A stretch of 64,000 nucleotides of DNA from Streptomyces sp. Alt3 (GCF_030719215.1 NZ_CP120983.1:4278001-4342000), one strand, 5' to 3'. Counted from the first letter of the stretch, positions 9,200 through 17,047 are shown. Numbers and translations are program-made. Notes: generated by a model from the sequence alone, not told the origin.

Positions 9200-9409
9200 G
9201 GGTTCTCCCGGAATGAAGTGAAGTGATCTACGGATTCATCGGTGGGGGACGGGCGCGGCGACGTCGGGGGACGTCAGCAGGGGCCCATCACGCGCTCACT
9301 CGTAAATCGGCGTCTGGAAGAACATGATAATGACGTTACCCGCTTCCGGCGGCCCCGCACGCCAGCCTTACCCCGCTCCGACGCCCGCCGGACCGTCGGC
9401 CGACACCAG

Positions 9410-9566
9410 GGCAGCCGTTCGCGGAGCGGGACATCGAGGTCCTGGCTGAGCCGGTCCACCAGGCCGTGCGCCTGGACCGCGTAGCCGCCGGTTAGCGCCG
9501 GGGGGACGCGCCGCCCACGGCGAGCACGTCTGCAAGCAAGCGCCGGTGCAGGCCGGTGAGTATCAC
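9410..9566 (-). pseudogene. N-terminal fragment of AbiEii-type nucleotidyltransferase
   Basis: Reads ALTGGYAVQAHGLVDRLSQD in the minus strand, identical to the N-terminal nucleotidyltransferase motif of the intact gene at 15757-16428, but preceded by a frameshift and ending just after SQDLDV. The rest of the enzyme, including most of the catalytic domain, is missing. It overlaps the decayed partner gene in the same arrangement as the intact pair, so it is a relic second copy of that module. Confidence 0.75.
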
Positions 9567-9909
9567 GCAGCGGCCCGTGCGCTGCCGCCCAGCTCGCCGA
9601 AAGCACTCTCCCGGACTTCACGGACATCTCGGCTGACCAGCGTGCGCAGTGCCGGCCACAGGCCGACGAGAAGGTCCCGGTCGAGGTACTGGACCAGGTC
9701 GTCGTGCCGGCCCTCGGCCAGGACGATGCGGTAATAGCTCGTCCGCAACCGGGGCCGGTCGAGGCCGAAGGTGGTCAGCCCCGACCAGGCAAGGTGAAGC
9801 GGCAGATGCACAGGGCCGTGCTGGGGCCGGCGAGCTCGGAGAGCGCTGCGGGCAGGCGCCGGGCGAACTTGGCACGGCGGAGATCGGAAAGGCCGGGCTG
9901 TGATGCCAT
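9563..9909 (-). pseudogene. Frameshifted copy of the AbiEii partner gene
   Basis: From ATG 9909 the frame reads MASQPGLSDLRRAKFARR, nearly identical to the intact partner at 16425-16772. It shifts frame near 9815 and resumes as LPLHLAWSGLTTF to the C-terminus. The DNA from here through the hairpin and att copy at 10060 parallels 16425-16913, so this is a paralogous block and not chance similarity. Confidence 0.75.
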
Positions 9910-10059
9910 ACGTCGCTCATCCAGGAAGAGTCGGCAGTGAGCTGATTGGTCCGCAGACAACGCTCCTGTGCGCACGAAGGGGGCCCGACCGGCGGCTGCC
10001 CCGCCAGCTGCGAAGCTGCCGACAAGAAAGCCCCGGGCCGTCGGCCTGGGGCTTTTTCA

Positions 10060-10103
10060 TGGAGCGGGTGACGAGAATCGAACTCGCGCTCCGAGCTTGG
10101 GAA
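10060..10103 (-). repeat. att copy 1: 3' half of tRNA-Gly(CCC)
   Basis: 44 bp matching the intact tRNA-Gly gene (35578-35621) from CCA to the anticodon loop with one mismatch. A G/C-rich hairpin with T-rich ends (about 10028-10057) lies immediately to the left. This is the leftmost copy and so the likely original chromosomal tRNA 3' end displaced by integration. Confidence 0.9.
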
Positions 10104-10150
10104 TCACCAGCCTTTGGGCCACCGAAGGCGTCCTGACCCGCGCTTCTCTG

Positions 10151-10755
10151 TTAGCGGCTTAGGCGGCCGTGGTCTCTGGGGGCTGCACCTGACCGCTGTT
10201 GTCCGCTCTGCTGGGCACGGATGGGGCACCGATGCACGGACGCGGCCCCGGCACGTGGCTCGGGTTCCGGCTTGTCGGCGTTTGGTCGGCTCTTGCCCCG
10301 CCGCAGGTCAACCACGCCGAGCATCAGCCGCTCCACCGCCAGAAGCAGAGCCAGCGCCACGACACCGACCACGGCCCACCCTGCATCGGGCAGCCACAGC
10401 AGGGCCGAGTCGATCGAGCCTCCGAAAGCGGAGGGCAGCACCCACCACAACAGCGCCGCCAGGGCGAGCGATCCGGCAACCGACGCAAGGGCGTTCAGCG
10501 CAATCCTGCGCCGGGAACGGGCTCGGGCCGCCGTCAGTCGTGTGGTCAGCAAGCGCAGCGCCGGGGCGACCACGCAGAGTGCGAGCAGCCCGGCGAGTAC
10601 GACCATGGTCCAGGGCAGCAGGGTGGCAAGCGGATCGGTCGAGGTGCTGCGCGGGTCCGCACCGGACAGCAGTTGAGCCGTTCCGATTGCGGCGTCGTGG
10701 AACTCTTGGGCGCGCAGGAGGTGGAAGGCGTTCTGCAGGACGATCACAGCCCGGT
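10151..10755 (-). pseudogene. C-terminal membrane part of a serine hydrolase, 5' truncated
   Basis: The minus strand encodes VIVLQNAFHLL, then about three hydrophobic segments (WTMVVLAGLLALCVVAPAL, LASVAGSLALAALLWWVLP, AGWAVVGVVALALLLAVERL). This resembles the C-terminal membrane region of Streptomyces beta-lactamase-family serine hydrolases. The catalytic N-terminal domain is absent; homology stops at about 10755, where a TetR fragment on the other strand begins. The frame runs on to a stop at 10151, through the arm-type block. Confidence 0.55.
10190..10229 (+). repeat. Arm-type repeat block 1
   Basis: 40 bp from TGACCGCTGTTGTCCGCTC to GGGGCAC, about 87 bp right of att copy 1. It recurs almost unchanged beside att copies 2 and 4 and in diverged form beside copy 5. 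Likely integrase or excisionase arm sites. Confidence 0.6.
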
Positions 10756-10756
10756 C

Positions 10757-11341
10757 GCCGACGCGGTTCAGCAACTGATCACGGAGCAGGGTCTCGACCG
10801 GGTCACCGTGGCGCGTACCGCCGCCGCGGCGGGAGTCTCCGTCGGTCATGTGCAGCACTACTTCTCGACCAAGGACGAGATGCTGCTGTTCACCCATGAG
10901 CGAGTGGTCCGCAAGACCCTGGAGCGGGTCTCGGCACTGGAGGAACGATCAAGGGTGGAGCGGCTGCCGATCCGTGACGTGGTTACCGACGGCCTCGCTG
11001 AATGGCTTCCGGTGGACCCGCCGCGCCGCTCGGCCCACCGAGTGGCGCTGGCCTTCGTCGGCCGCACGGTGGACAGCCCGCGTCTCGCCCACGCCCACGC
11101 CGAGACCGGCCGCCTCATTCGCTCGATGCTCTCCAGGGCCGTCCACAACGGAAAGGAGTGCGGCGAGGTGCTGGACGACACCAACCCTGAGCTCGCCGCC
11201 CTCGAATTGCACAGCTTGGTCGAGGGACTGACCCTCCAGCTCGGCTTCGATGCCGCCGCGGACGACACGCGCACCTCCCTCGGTCTCGTATCGATGCGGG
11301 TCCAGGCCATCTTCCCCGGGCCTTGCCGTCAGTACGAGTGA
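10757..11341 (+). pseudogene. TetR-family regulator lacking its N-terminal residues
   Basis: Encodes VADAVQQLITEQGLDRVTVA, then an HTH (RTAAAAGVSVGHVQHYFSTK) and a TetR-type ligand domain to the end (SMRVQAIFPG). Intact homologues normally have about 15 more residues before VADAVQQ; here the sequence passes directly into the antisense serine-hydrolase fragment with no plausible start or ribosome site. A shortened protein could start at an internal codon but would lose the first HTH helix. A deletion that removed the 5' ends of two divergent genes is the simplest explanation. Confidence 0.6.
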
Positions 11342-11733
11342 GCTGTGGTGGTGACTTCGGCGCACATGGAATCAGTGAGGCATCGACCACCAGGGGCAGG
11401 CCGCCGATGACGGGCATGGCAGTTCTTCGGCAGGTGGGACGAGGAGCCGCTCGCGGGTAGGGCTCGGAGAAGGGATTCGCCGAGGTTCACGCCCAGGGAG
11501 GAAGTCGCCTGTCGCCGACGTGGGTTGGTGTCGAGGTGGGCAAGCCGACCCCGCCGACTGCCCGGCGCTGTTGGTCGTCCTCGCCGTGCTCACGATGGGG
11601 GCAGCCCCCTCGCCCTCGACTCGGCGCCGACCCGGATCCTGACGGTGCCCTGGGATCAGACGTTCGAGGGCACGGGGTTCCGTGGTGGGCCAGACAACAA
11701 AGAAGCCCCGGCCGCTGGCCTGGGGCTTTTTCA
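11342..11733. other. Intergenic relic DNA
   Basis: About 390 bp with no convincing gene. A minus-strand stretch reading MPVIGGLPLVVDASLI could be transposase debris but is too short to assign. It ends in the hairpin (about 11702-11731) left of att copy 2. Confidence 0.3.
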
Positions 11734-11777
11734 TGGAGCGGGTGACGAGAATCGAACTCGCGCTCTGAGCTTGGGAA
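11734..11777 (-). repeat. att copy 2: 3' half of tRNA-Gly(CCC)
   Basis: 44 bp identical to 35578-35621 of the intact tRNA gene, with the AGCCCCGGCC-type hairpin on its left. Boundary between the TetR relic segment and the VapBC segment. Confidence 0.9.
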
Positions 11778-11864
11778 TCAACGGTTCTTACGTTGGTGGA
11801 GGGGCTCTGACCTGTGGTTTCGGATTGGGCAGGTGGGTGGCTCCCGGTCTCTGGGAGCCGTATC

Positions 11865-11904
11865 TGACCGCTGTTGTCCGCTCTGCTGGGCACGGATGGG
11901 GCAC
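11865..11904 (+). repeat. Arm-type repeat block 2
   Basis: The same 40-bp block as at 10190-10229 (TGACCGCTGTTGTCCGCTC to GGGGCAC), about 87 bp right of att copy 2. Confidence 0.6.
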
Positions 11905-11946
11905 GAGAGCTGGCAGTGCGACGCGTGCTCCGGGCGGGCGGACTGG

Positions 11947-12348
11947 TCAGAGGGGGATGATGCGGACTTGGTTGCCGCAGAGCTTGGTCATGTCATCGCT
12001 GTCGGAGGTCAGCAGGGCGACGGGTTTCGGCTGGCGGAGCCCGACCTCGGCGACCGTGGCGTCAATGGCGTACTTGTGCCCGTGCAGCCCGACGCCTTTG
12101 AGGAGCTCAGCCGCCGCTTTCGCCGCCTGCTCGGTGACGGGTTCCACCTTTACACGGGACAGGGCCCAGGCCAGGCGTGGCATGTTGGTGCGGGAGTGGG
12201 TGGCTTCCACGATGGTGTTGGCCCCGATCACGAGGTCGGCTCCCATGTCGTGGAAGACCTGAAGCATCGCGAGGAGCTTGCGGTCCTGCGCGATCCAAGC
12301 GGAGAGCCCTTCCGAGTCCAGGACTACGGTTTCGATCCGCTCGCTCAC
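11947..12348 (-). CDS. PIN-domain toxin (VapC-like)
   Basis: 133 residues from GTG 12348, whose GTGA overlaps the antitoxin stop. PIN-domain acidic residues are in place: Asp11 in VVLDSEGLSAW, Glu48 in TIVEAT, Asp96 in KYAIDATVAE and Asp116 or Asp118 in LTSDSDD. Such proteins are Mg-dependent ribonucleases, usually cleaving tRNA or rRNA. Overlap and order (antitoxin first) fit a type II module, which could also help stabilise this island segment. Confidence 0.8.
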   Translation of the reverse strand: MSERIETVVLDSEGLSAWIAQDRKLLAMLQVFHDMGADLVIGANTIVEATHSRTNMPRLAWALSRVKVEPVTEQAAKAAAELLKGVGLHGHKYAIDATVAEVGLRQPKPVALLTSDSDDMTKLCGNQVRIIPL

Positions 12349-12593
12349 GCGGCGTCCGCGCCCTTGGAAGAGCCGGCGGAACCGAAGATCCTCGCGCGCG
12401 CCTCGGCGAGCTCCTCGTCGCTGAAGCCTCCAAGCTCTTCCTCGTGGCGGCGGAGGTCGTCGCCCAGAAGCTGGTGCCGGATCTGGCGGGCCACGGCTTC
12501 CGCTACATAGCCGGAGACGTTGTCCGTGAGCTTGCGGAGCTCCGCCACCTGATCGCTGGGGAGCGTGACGGTGATGCGAGTCGTTGAGGACAT
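12345..12593 (-). CDS. Ribbon-helix-helix antitoxin (VapB-like)
   Basis: 82 residues. The N-terminus SSTTRITVTLPSDQVAELRK is a typical ribbon-helix-helix DNA-binding motif, followed by an acidic C-terminal region (EEELGGFSDEELAEARARIF) suited to neutralising the PIN toxin, whose start overlaps its stop by four bases. A perfect GCATAC-N4-GTATGC palindrome lies 8 bp upstream of ATG 12593, the likely autoregulatory operator. Confidence 0.8.
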   Translation of the reverse strand: MSSTTRITVTLPSDQVAELRKLTDNVSGYVAEAVARQIRHQLLGDDLRRHEEELGGFSDEELAEARARIFGSAGSSKGADAA

Positions 12594-12600
12594 ACGGCAA

Positions 12601-12616
12601 GCATACTGGAGTATGC
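12601..12616 (-). promoter_or_regulatory. Palindromic operator of the VapBC-like module
   Basis: GCATACTGGAGTATGC, perfect 6-bp arms, directly before the antitoxin start; a decayed version occurs in front of the relic copy near 12947-12965. Confidence 0.6.
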
Positions 12617-12779
12617 ATAGAAGGGCTTGTGGCCTCCCCTGACGCTCCACAGTCGAGGTCGCATTGATGAAACCGTCCGTCGCCTGCGGCCAGGTCCACA
12701 CCCCGGGCCCGTCCTTTACCGTGCCGACGACCTCATCAGTGTCGGAGCGGTCATTGCCGTCTGGGTCGGGCGATGTGAG

Positions 12780-12942
12780 GCGTGTTGGTGTGGGAGTGGG
12801 TGACTTCCAGGATGGTGTTGGCCCCGGATTTGGCGGGCTACGGCTCCCGCCATATAGCCGGAGACGTTGTTTCCGTGAGCTTGCGGAGCTCCGCCGCCTG
12901 GTCGCTGGGGAGCGTGACGGTGATGCGAGTCGTTGAGGGCAT
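12780..12942 (-). pseudogene. Internally deleted relic copy of the VapBC-like module
   Basis: 12780-12825 matches an internal part of the PIN gene (around 12178-12230), and 12826-12942 matches the first codons of the antitoxin (12486-12593), joined directly so that all sequence between is gone. It lies right of the intact module in the same orientation. Confidence 0.75.
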
Positions 12943-13105
12943 TCAGCAAGCATTCCGGGGTATGTGTGAGGGATCTCGTGGTTGCTCCCCTGAAGTGGGC
13001 CAGGATCTCTGGGACAGCCCAGTAAGGGGAGACGGCCAAGGTGGTTCGCGATTTTGGACGTCTTGGCAACAAGAAAGGCCCCGGTCGCTGACCTTGCCTT
13101 CTTCG

Positions 13106-13147
13106 TGGAGCGGGTGACGAGAGTCAAATCGCGCTCTGAGCTTGGGA
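13106..13147 (-). repeat. att copy 3: degenerate 3' half of tRNA-Gly
   Basis: About 42 bp aligning with the tRNA-Gly repeat but with several substitutions and a deletion in the T-loop region; the hairpin on its left is also decayed. It is the most diverged, so probably the oldest, junction. Confidence 0.75.
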
Positions 13148-13154
13148 CTCAGCG

Positions 13155-13242
13155 GCTTGTATCGAAAGTCTGCACGAAACTCGGGCGGCCAATGCCTCGA
13201 ACCGCATGGCCGCATGATTGCCACACCTTTGCGAGCCTGTAA
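13155..13242 (+). pseudogene. Possible integrase C-terminal remnant
   Basis: Plus-strand reading gives PRTAWPHDCHTFASL, resembling the HDxRHTFASLL box of tyrosine recombinases with the arginine lost, followed at once by a stop. It sits directly right of att copy 3, where an integrase end could be. The match is short, so the call is tentative. Confidence 0.25.
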
Positions 13243-13452
13243 GTTTGTGCGATTTGTCCCCCTCAAGGAGGGTCGGTATTCGGCCTCAATTTTCCGTTCG
13301 CGGGGAATTGCCTGATCGGATGGTCGAATGCCAGCCAGAGGAGGAGTGGGGTGGGGCGGGGTGGAGTGGGCGGCGGAGTGGTTGCTCTTGCCTGTGAGGC
13401 TCCAGAGCTCTTTAATTCCCCTACCTTGATCGAGCGGGAGGGTGGGGGTTTC

Positions 13453-14307
13453 GTGACGGCTGGTTTCGGTGATGTTGGCGCGTCTCTGTCGGAGTCGGAA
13501 GAGCGGCGACTTCAGGAGGAGTATAGAAATCGAGTCAGAGAGTTCGATCAGATCGAATCGGACCTTAGAGCCTCCAGGGCATTCCAGCGTGTTTACTGGC
13601 TATGCCTTTTTGGCTCTTTCGTGCTTTCCGTTCTGTTGGGCTACACGGTCGTCGTTGGTCTGTGGCAGACCAAGCCGATCTTCGCACGCTATATCGGACT
13701 TCTGGCCGTGGCCGGGCTCGTTGTGGCAATGTCCTGGTTACTCCTGAAGAACGGTAAAGTCGTCGTCGGTCGCGCCGGCGACCTGCGTAATGCCCTGCAG
13801 GATCGCCAGACGGCAGCCGCTGGCCTGCCCCTCGACTCGCCGTCCGGCCTCCGTATTTACCGGGAGGCCTCGCTCGACATTATTGCCCAATATCGGAAGT
13901 CGGCGAATAATAACCGCCGCATCCATAACACCTTTCAGCTCATCATCATTACTGGTTCGATTGCTACTTCCACCCTTACGGCGATGAACGAAGGGGGCAG
14001 CCTTGCTCTGCGGATCACTACCTCAGCACTGAGTGCCTTGGTTGGCATCTCTGCCGGTGTGACCGGATACTTCAAGTTTCGCGAACGTGGATACAATCTG
14101 CAGTCGACTGCCGACGAGATCGAAAAGCATTACAATGCTTCGCAGTTCATGCTCGATGAATATGCCGGTGTCGGCGATTCTGGTCTCACTGAAGGGGACC
14201 GCCTTCGGAAGTATGCTGGCTTCGTTGAACACCTTAAGGAAGAACAGCGAAAGCGTGAACTGCAGCTTGAGCAGTCCAGTTCCTCAGGGGAGGAACGGAC
14301 GGGATGA
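13453..14307 (+). CDS. DUF4231/SLATT-like membrane protein
   Basis: 284 residues from GTG 13453 (GGGAGG upstream; a longer ATG form from 13351 is less likely). An N-terminal coiled region (SESEERRLQEEYRNRVREFDQ) leads to two transmembrane helices near residues 55-100. A second hydrophobic pair (FQLIIITGSIATSTLTA and ITTSALSALVGISAGVTGYF) follows, then the charged FRERGYNLQSTADEIEKHYN helix typical of DUF4231/SLATT proteins. Published predictions treat SLATT proteins as pore-forming effectors of nucleotide-activated defence systems. Codon use is less GC-biased than the chromosome and includes a TTA codon near 13738. The stop overlaps the start of the next gene. Confidence 0.75.
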   Translation: MTAGFGDVGASLSESEERRLQEEYRNRVREFDQIESDLRASRAFQRVYWLCLFGSFVLSVLLGYTVVVGLWQTKPIFARYIGLLAVAGLVVAMSWLLLKNGKVVVGRAGDLRNALQDRQTAAAGLPLDSPSGLRIYREASLDIIAQYRKSANNNRRIHNTFQLIIITGSIATSTLTAMNEGGSLALRITTSALSALVGISAGVTGYFKFRERGYNLQSTADEIEKHYNASQFMLDEYAGVGDSGLTEGDRLRKYAGFVEHLKEEQRKRELQLEQSSSSGEERTG

Positions 14308-14756
14308 GGCTGCGCAATTTTTCCCTTCGGGAAGAGTTTGGGCGGAATGGTCGGTGGCTGTTGGCTCCGCGCTGGCAGTGGCGCGCGATGCGGCTCAGGA
14401 AATCCCACGGGCCTTCCCTGTCACCTATGGCTGCCTGGTGTCTCGTTTCCCTCGCGCGGGATCCCAGTAATGCTCCGCTCGTATGGAGCCTTGTGGTGCG
14501 ACAGGGGGCGAACAGGGGTACACCAGGGGTCGGCCTTGATTGCTGGGCGGCGTTGGAAGAGGAGGAAAAAGCCAGACGCTGTGCGTGGCTCGAAAAATAT
14601 AGAGCAACTCCTCTGTCCCGGTTAGGGGTTCCTGAGGAATTGATCGAAATATCGGGCCTTCAAGTTGTCGAGTGGCGACTTCCGCCGGGAGTCGAGGCGG
14701 CATCTCTTGTCTACCAGCAGCGCCCGAACGCATCGCAGCCTTCCGAGGGATGCTGA
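14304..14756 (+). CDS. Hypothetical protein coupled to the DUF4231 gene
   Basis: 150 residues, unrecognised. ATG 14304 overlaps the upstream stop (ATGA), so the pair is probably translated together. The N-terminus is basic and Trp-rich (EEFGRNGRWLLAPRWQWR), the middle has an acidic helix (ALEEEEKARRCAWLEKY), and the C-terminal part is a short beta-like stretch (SGLQVVEWRLPPGVEAA). No nucleotide cyclase, nuclease or protease motif is seen. As the partner of a SLATT-like protein it could be a sensor or regulator, which is inference only. Confidence 0.55.
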   Translation: MRLRNFSLREEFGRNGRWLLAPRWQWRAMRLRKSHGPSLSPMAAWCLVSLARDPSNAPLVWSLVVRQGANRGTPGVGLDCWAALEEEEKARRCAWLEKYRATPLSRLGVPEELIEISGLQVVEWRLPPGVEAASLVYQQRPNASQPSEGC

Positions 14757-15087
14757 CACCAGATGGTGCAGGTCCAGCTTCAACTTGACAGGCAGTGTTG
14801 AGGGGAGCAGCCCGCTGGCGGCGATGGGAAACGGTCGAGCTCCGGCCACTTGCCTCGTGCAGGTTGTGCGCAGCGGCCTTTGTGCAGGAGCGCCTTGGCC
14901 GGTATATGGCTGAGCTGTGCAGCAGTCGGCCGCTGCCCCAGGGGCGGATACGGCCCGAAGCCGGCGACCTGCATGGTGGCCGACCTCCTGGCGGGCTGGC
15001 GCGAACATCGCGGATACGCACCGGGATGCCGGAGCCATTGCAGTGGGCCGCTGCTCGGCGTGATCGCGCGGCATGCCTCCTGCCGGC
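14757..15087. other. Region without recognisable genes
   Basis: 331 bp between convergent genes. Open frames exist on both strands but have no ribosome sites or recognisable motifs. Likely relic DNA. Confidence 0.35.
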
Positions 15088-15399
15088 CTAGGACAGGTCG
15101 TCGAGCGGCCTGAGAAACCGGCGCTCGTAGCGCTTGATGCAGCGGGTCTCACGAGCCAGGTCGAACGCTTGCTGGCACTCCGAGTCGGACATGCTGTCGG
15201 AGCGGTACTGCTCGTACGCAGCAAGACTGGGGAAAGAGAACAGGGCGTAGGCAATGTCGCTGTCACTCTCACTCGGCAGGAAGTAGCCGTGGTGCGTCCC
15301 GCCGAACCGGTTGACGAGCCGGACCCAGCGGCGACCGTACTCCTCGAAGTCCTCAAGCTTGTCAGCGTCGATCTCGTACTTGAGATGAATGGTGATCAC
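15088..15399 (-). CDS. NIPSNAP family protein
   Basis: 103 residues in a ferredoxin-like fold of the NIPSNAP type: ITIHLKYEIDADKLEDFEEY, then THHGYFLPSES and YALFSFPSLAAYEQYR. Small stand-alone members are common in actinobacteria, with no firm activity. GTG 15399 is chosen because the conserved family sequence begins there; an in-frame GTG at 15420 is also possible and neither has a good ribosome site. It lies left of att copy 4. Confidence 0.75.
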   Translation of the reverse strand: MITIHLKYEIDADKLEDFEEYGRRWVRLVNRFGGTHHGYFLPSESDSDIAYALFSFPSLAAYEQYRSDSMSDSECQQAFDLARETRCIKRYERRFLRPLDDLS

Positions 15400-15521
15400 G
15401 CTTGCATGATGCCGTGTCACGGACGGGCACCCGTGCGATCAGGCCGGTGGCGAGGGCATCCAGCACGGATACGGCCCCCCAGGCGCAAAAAGCCCCGGGC
15501 CGCTGGCCTGGGGGTTTTTCA

Positions 15522-15565
15522 TGGAGCGGGTGACGAGAATCGAACTCGCGCTCTGAGCTTGGGAA
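15522..15565 (-). repeat. att copy 4: 3' half of tRNA-Gly(CCC)
   Basis: 44 bp identical to 35578-35621, with the hairpin at about 15489-15518 on its left. Confidence 0.9.
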
Positions 15566-15652
15566 TCAACGGCTCTTGAACGGGTGTAGTGGCTCTGACC
15601 TGCATGTTTGCCTGGATCGGTCGAGGCTTACGTGGTCTATGGGCGCTGTGCT

Positions 15653-15692
15653 TGACCGCTGTTGTCCGCTCCGAAGGGCACGGGTGGGGCAC
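15653..15692 (+). repeat. Arm-type repeat block 3
   Basis: The block of 10190-10229 with a few changes (TGACCGCTGTTGTCCGCTC then GGGCACGGGTGGGGCAC), 87 bp right of att copy 4. Confidence 0.6.
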
Positions 15693-15756
15693 GGTCGTTG
15701 TGGGCTGAGCAGCATGAGGTGCATCCTGCCGAGCACGTCCGGTCTGTCTGCGGCCC

Positions 15757-16428
15757 TCAGTCTTCGTGCGGAGCCTCCTGCTCCTGGAGTCGTTCGCCGA
15801 TGTCGCCGGCCCATGTCTGTGCCCACTGCCGCAGCCTGGTGATTGCTTGCTCGTTGAGTCCGTAGGCGGCGAATTCCGTGTCGTCGATCCAGTCGGCCCC
15901 GCCCAGTCGAGCTTGCAGCTCGCTCAGGTCGAAGGATTCGCGGGCATGGCGCCGTCCGAGCTCTTCGAGTCCGATGTGACTCCAGTGGTTCGATGCGGCC
16001 TGAACGTCGATCAGGTCTCTGGCGAGCCCGCGGTCGGACAGCGCGCGGACCTTGGTTCCAACGACATCTTCGAGTGACAGCACCAAGCCGTGCTCGGTGT
16101 GCACAGGCGGTCGCCAGAGGGCTTCCTTGAGGATGTCGACCTCGCACTCTTCACGGCTGGTGGGATCGGTGACGATCAGGCGCGCGGACAGCGGGTCTGT
16201 TTCCAGAGCGCTGACCTGCCACCCGCGCTGCTCCAAGCCGATGCGCACGGCAGTCGCAATGTCCTCCATGCGCTCGGGGTTCTCGGTCGCGACGTCGAGG
16301 TCCTGACTGAGCCGGTCGACCAGGCCGTGCGCTTGGACCGCGTAGCCACCGGTAAGCGCCAGAGGGTATGCACCGCCTACGGCAAGCACGTCTGCGAGCA
16401 AGCGACGGTGCAGGTCGGTGAGGTTCAC
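15757..16428 (-). CDS. AbiEii/AbiGii-type nucleotidyltransferase toxin
   Basis: 223 residues from GTG 16428, overlapping the partner stop by four bases (GTGA). Nucleotidyltransferase motif: LTGGYAVQAHGLVDRLSQDL (GG...SxDLD, residues 25-46). The later EECEVDILKEAL supplies the third acidic residue, and the VVGTKVRALSDRGLARDLID box is characteristic of AbiEii-like proteins. AbiE toxins block growth by modifying tRNA, giving abortive infection of phage. The usual AbiEi antitoxin, a winged-helix protein, is not next to it; the upstream gene is a different small protein. A decayed duplicate lies at 9410-9909. Confidence 0.8.
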   Translation of the reverse strand: MNLTDLHRRLLADVLAVGGAYPLALTGGYAVQAHGLVDRLSQDLDVATENPERMEDIATAVRIGLEQRGWQVSALETDPLSARLIVTDPTSREECEVDILKEALWRPPVHTEHGLVLSLEDVVGTKVRALSDRGLARDLIDVQAASNHWSHIGLEELGRRHARESFDLSELQARLGGADWIDDTEFAAYGLNEQAITRLRQWAQTWAGDIGERLQEQEAPHED

Positions 16429-16772
16429 GCCGCGGCCTGGGCGCTGTGAGCCAACTCGTCGAAGGCGCGTTCCCAGACTTCACGGACATCACGGCTGATC
16501 AGTGTGCGCAGTGTGGGCCACAAGCTGACGAGGAGGCCGCGATTGAGATACCGGACCAGATCATCGTGCTGGCCCTCGGCCAGCACGATGCGGTAGTAGC
16601 TCATCCGCAGCCGGGGCTGATCGAGGTCGAAAGTGGTCAGTCCCGACCATGCCAGGTGGAGTGGCAGGCTCACTGTGCCGTGCTCGGGGCCGGCGAGCTC
16701 GGAGAGCGCCGCGGGTGCGCGCCGGGCAAACTTGGCACGGCGGAGATCGGAAAGGCTGGGCTGTGATGCCAT
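16425..16772 (-). CDS. Small partner protein of the AbiEii-like enzyme
   Basis: 115 residues from ATG 16772. Reads MASQPSLSDLRRAKFARR, then LHLAWSGLTTFDLDQPRLRM, and a C-terminal helical part (DDLVRYLNRGLLVSLWPTLR). No recognised domain; it does not look like the AbiEi winged helix. Gene order, the 4-bp overlap and the presence of the same pair in relic form at 9410-9909 suggest a functional unit, perhaps a non-canonical antitoxin. The ribosome site is weak (ATCGGGGT). Confidence 0.65.
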   Translation of the reverse strand: MASQPSLSDLRRAKFARRAPAALSELAGPEHGTVSLPLHLAWSGLTTFDLDQPRLRMSYYRIVLAEGQHDDLVRYLNRGLLVSLWPTLRTLISRDVREVWERAFDELAHSAQAAA

Positions 16773-16869
16773 ACCCCGATTATCCAGGGAGGAGCCGCTG
16801 GGGGCCGACCGGACGGTGACAAGGTGCTGCATACAAAGAAGCCCCGGCCGCTGGCCTGGGGCTTTCTCA

Positions 16870-16913
16870 TGGAGCGGGTGACGAGAATCGAACTCGCGCT
16901 CTGAGCTTGGGAA
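16870..16913 (-). repeat. att copy 5: left end of the large element
   Basis: 44 bp identical to 35578-35621 with the hairpin (about 16838-16867) on its left. Together with the intact tRNA it brackets 18.7 kb carrying the only intact integrase, so it is the probable attL of that element. Confidence 0.9.
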
Positions 16914-17001
16914 TCCCCGGGGCTCCGGCCTATGAATAGCCGCTGACCTGGAACGATGGTCGGATGGGGGCGCTCGCGTGTAACTCTGCTGCGACCCCTG
17001 G

Positions 17002-17047
17002 TGACCGCTGTTTACCGCCTCTACTGGCACGTTGTGGCACGACTGCC
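17002..17047 (+). repeat. Arm-type repeat block 4
   Basis: TGACCGCTGTTTACCGC, then TGGCACG-N3-TGGCACGACTGCC. Related to blocks 1-3 and, through the TGGCACG pair, to 35500-35517 at the other element end. The rest of 16914-17381 contains no gene I can support. Confidence 0.55.

Noticed and set aside
9274..9627. A 117-codon minus-strand frame as an intact gene
   Set aside because: Only a short central stretch matches AbiEii; the flanks are out of frame relative to the intact copy.
10060..16913. The five att copies as additional tRNA-Gly genes
   Set aside because: Each contains only the 3' half from the anticodon loop to CCA; the 5' half with the D-arm is absent, so no cloverleaf can form.
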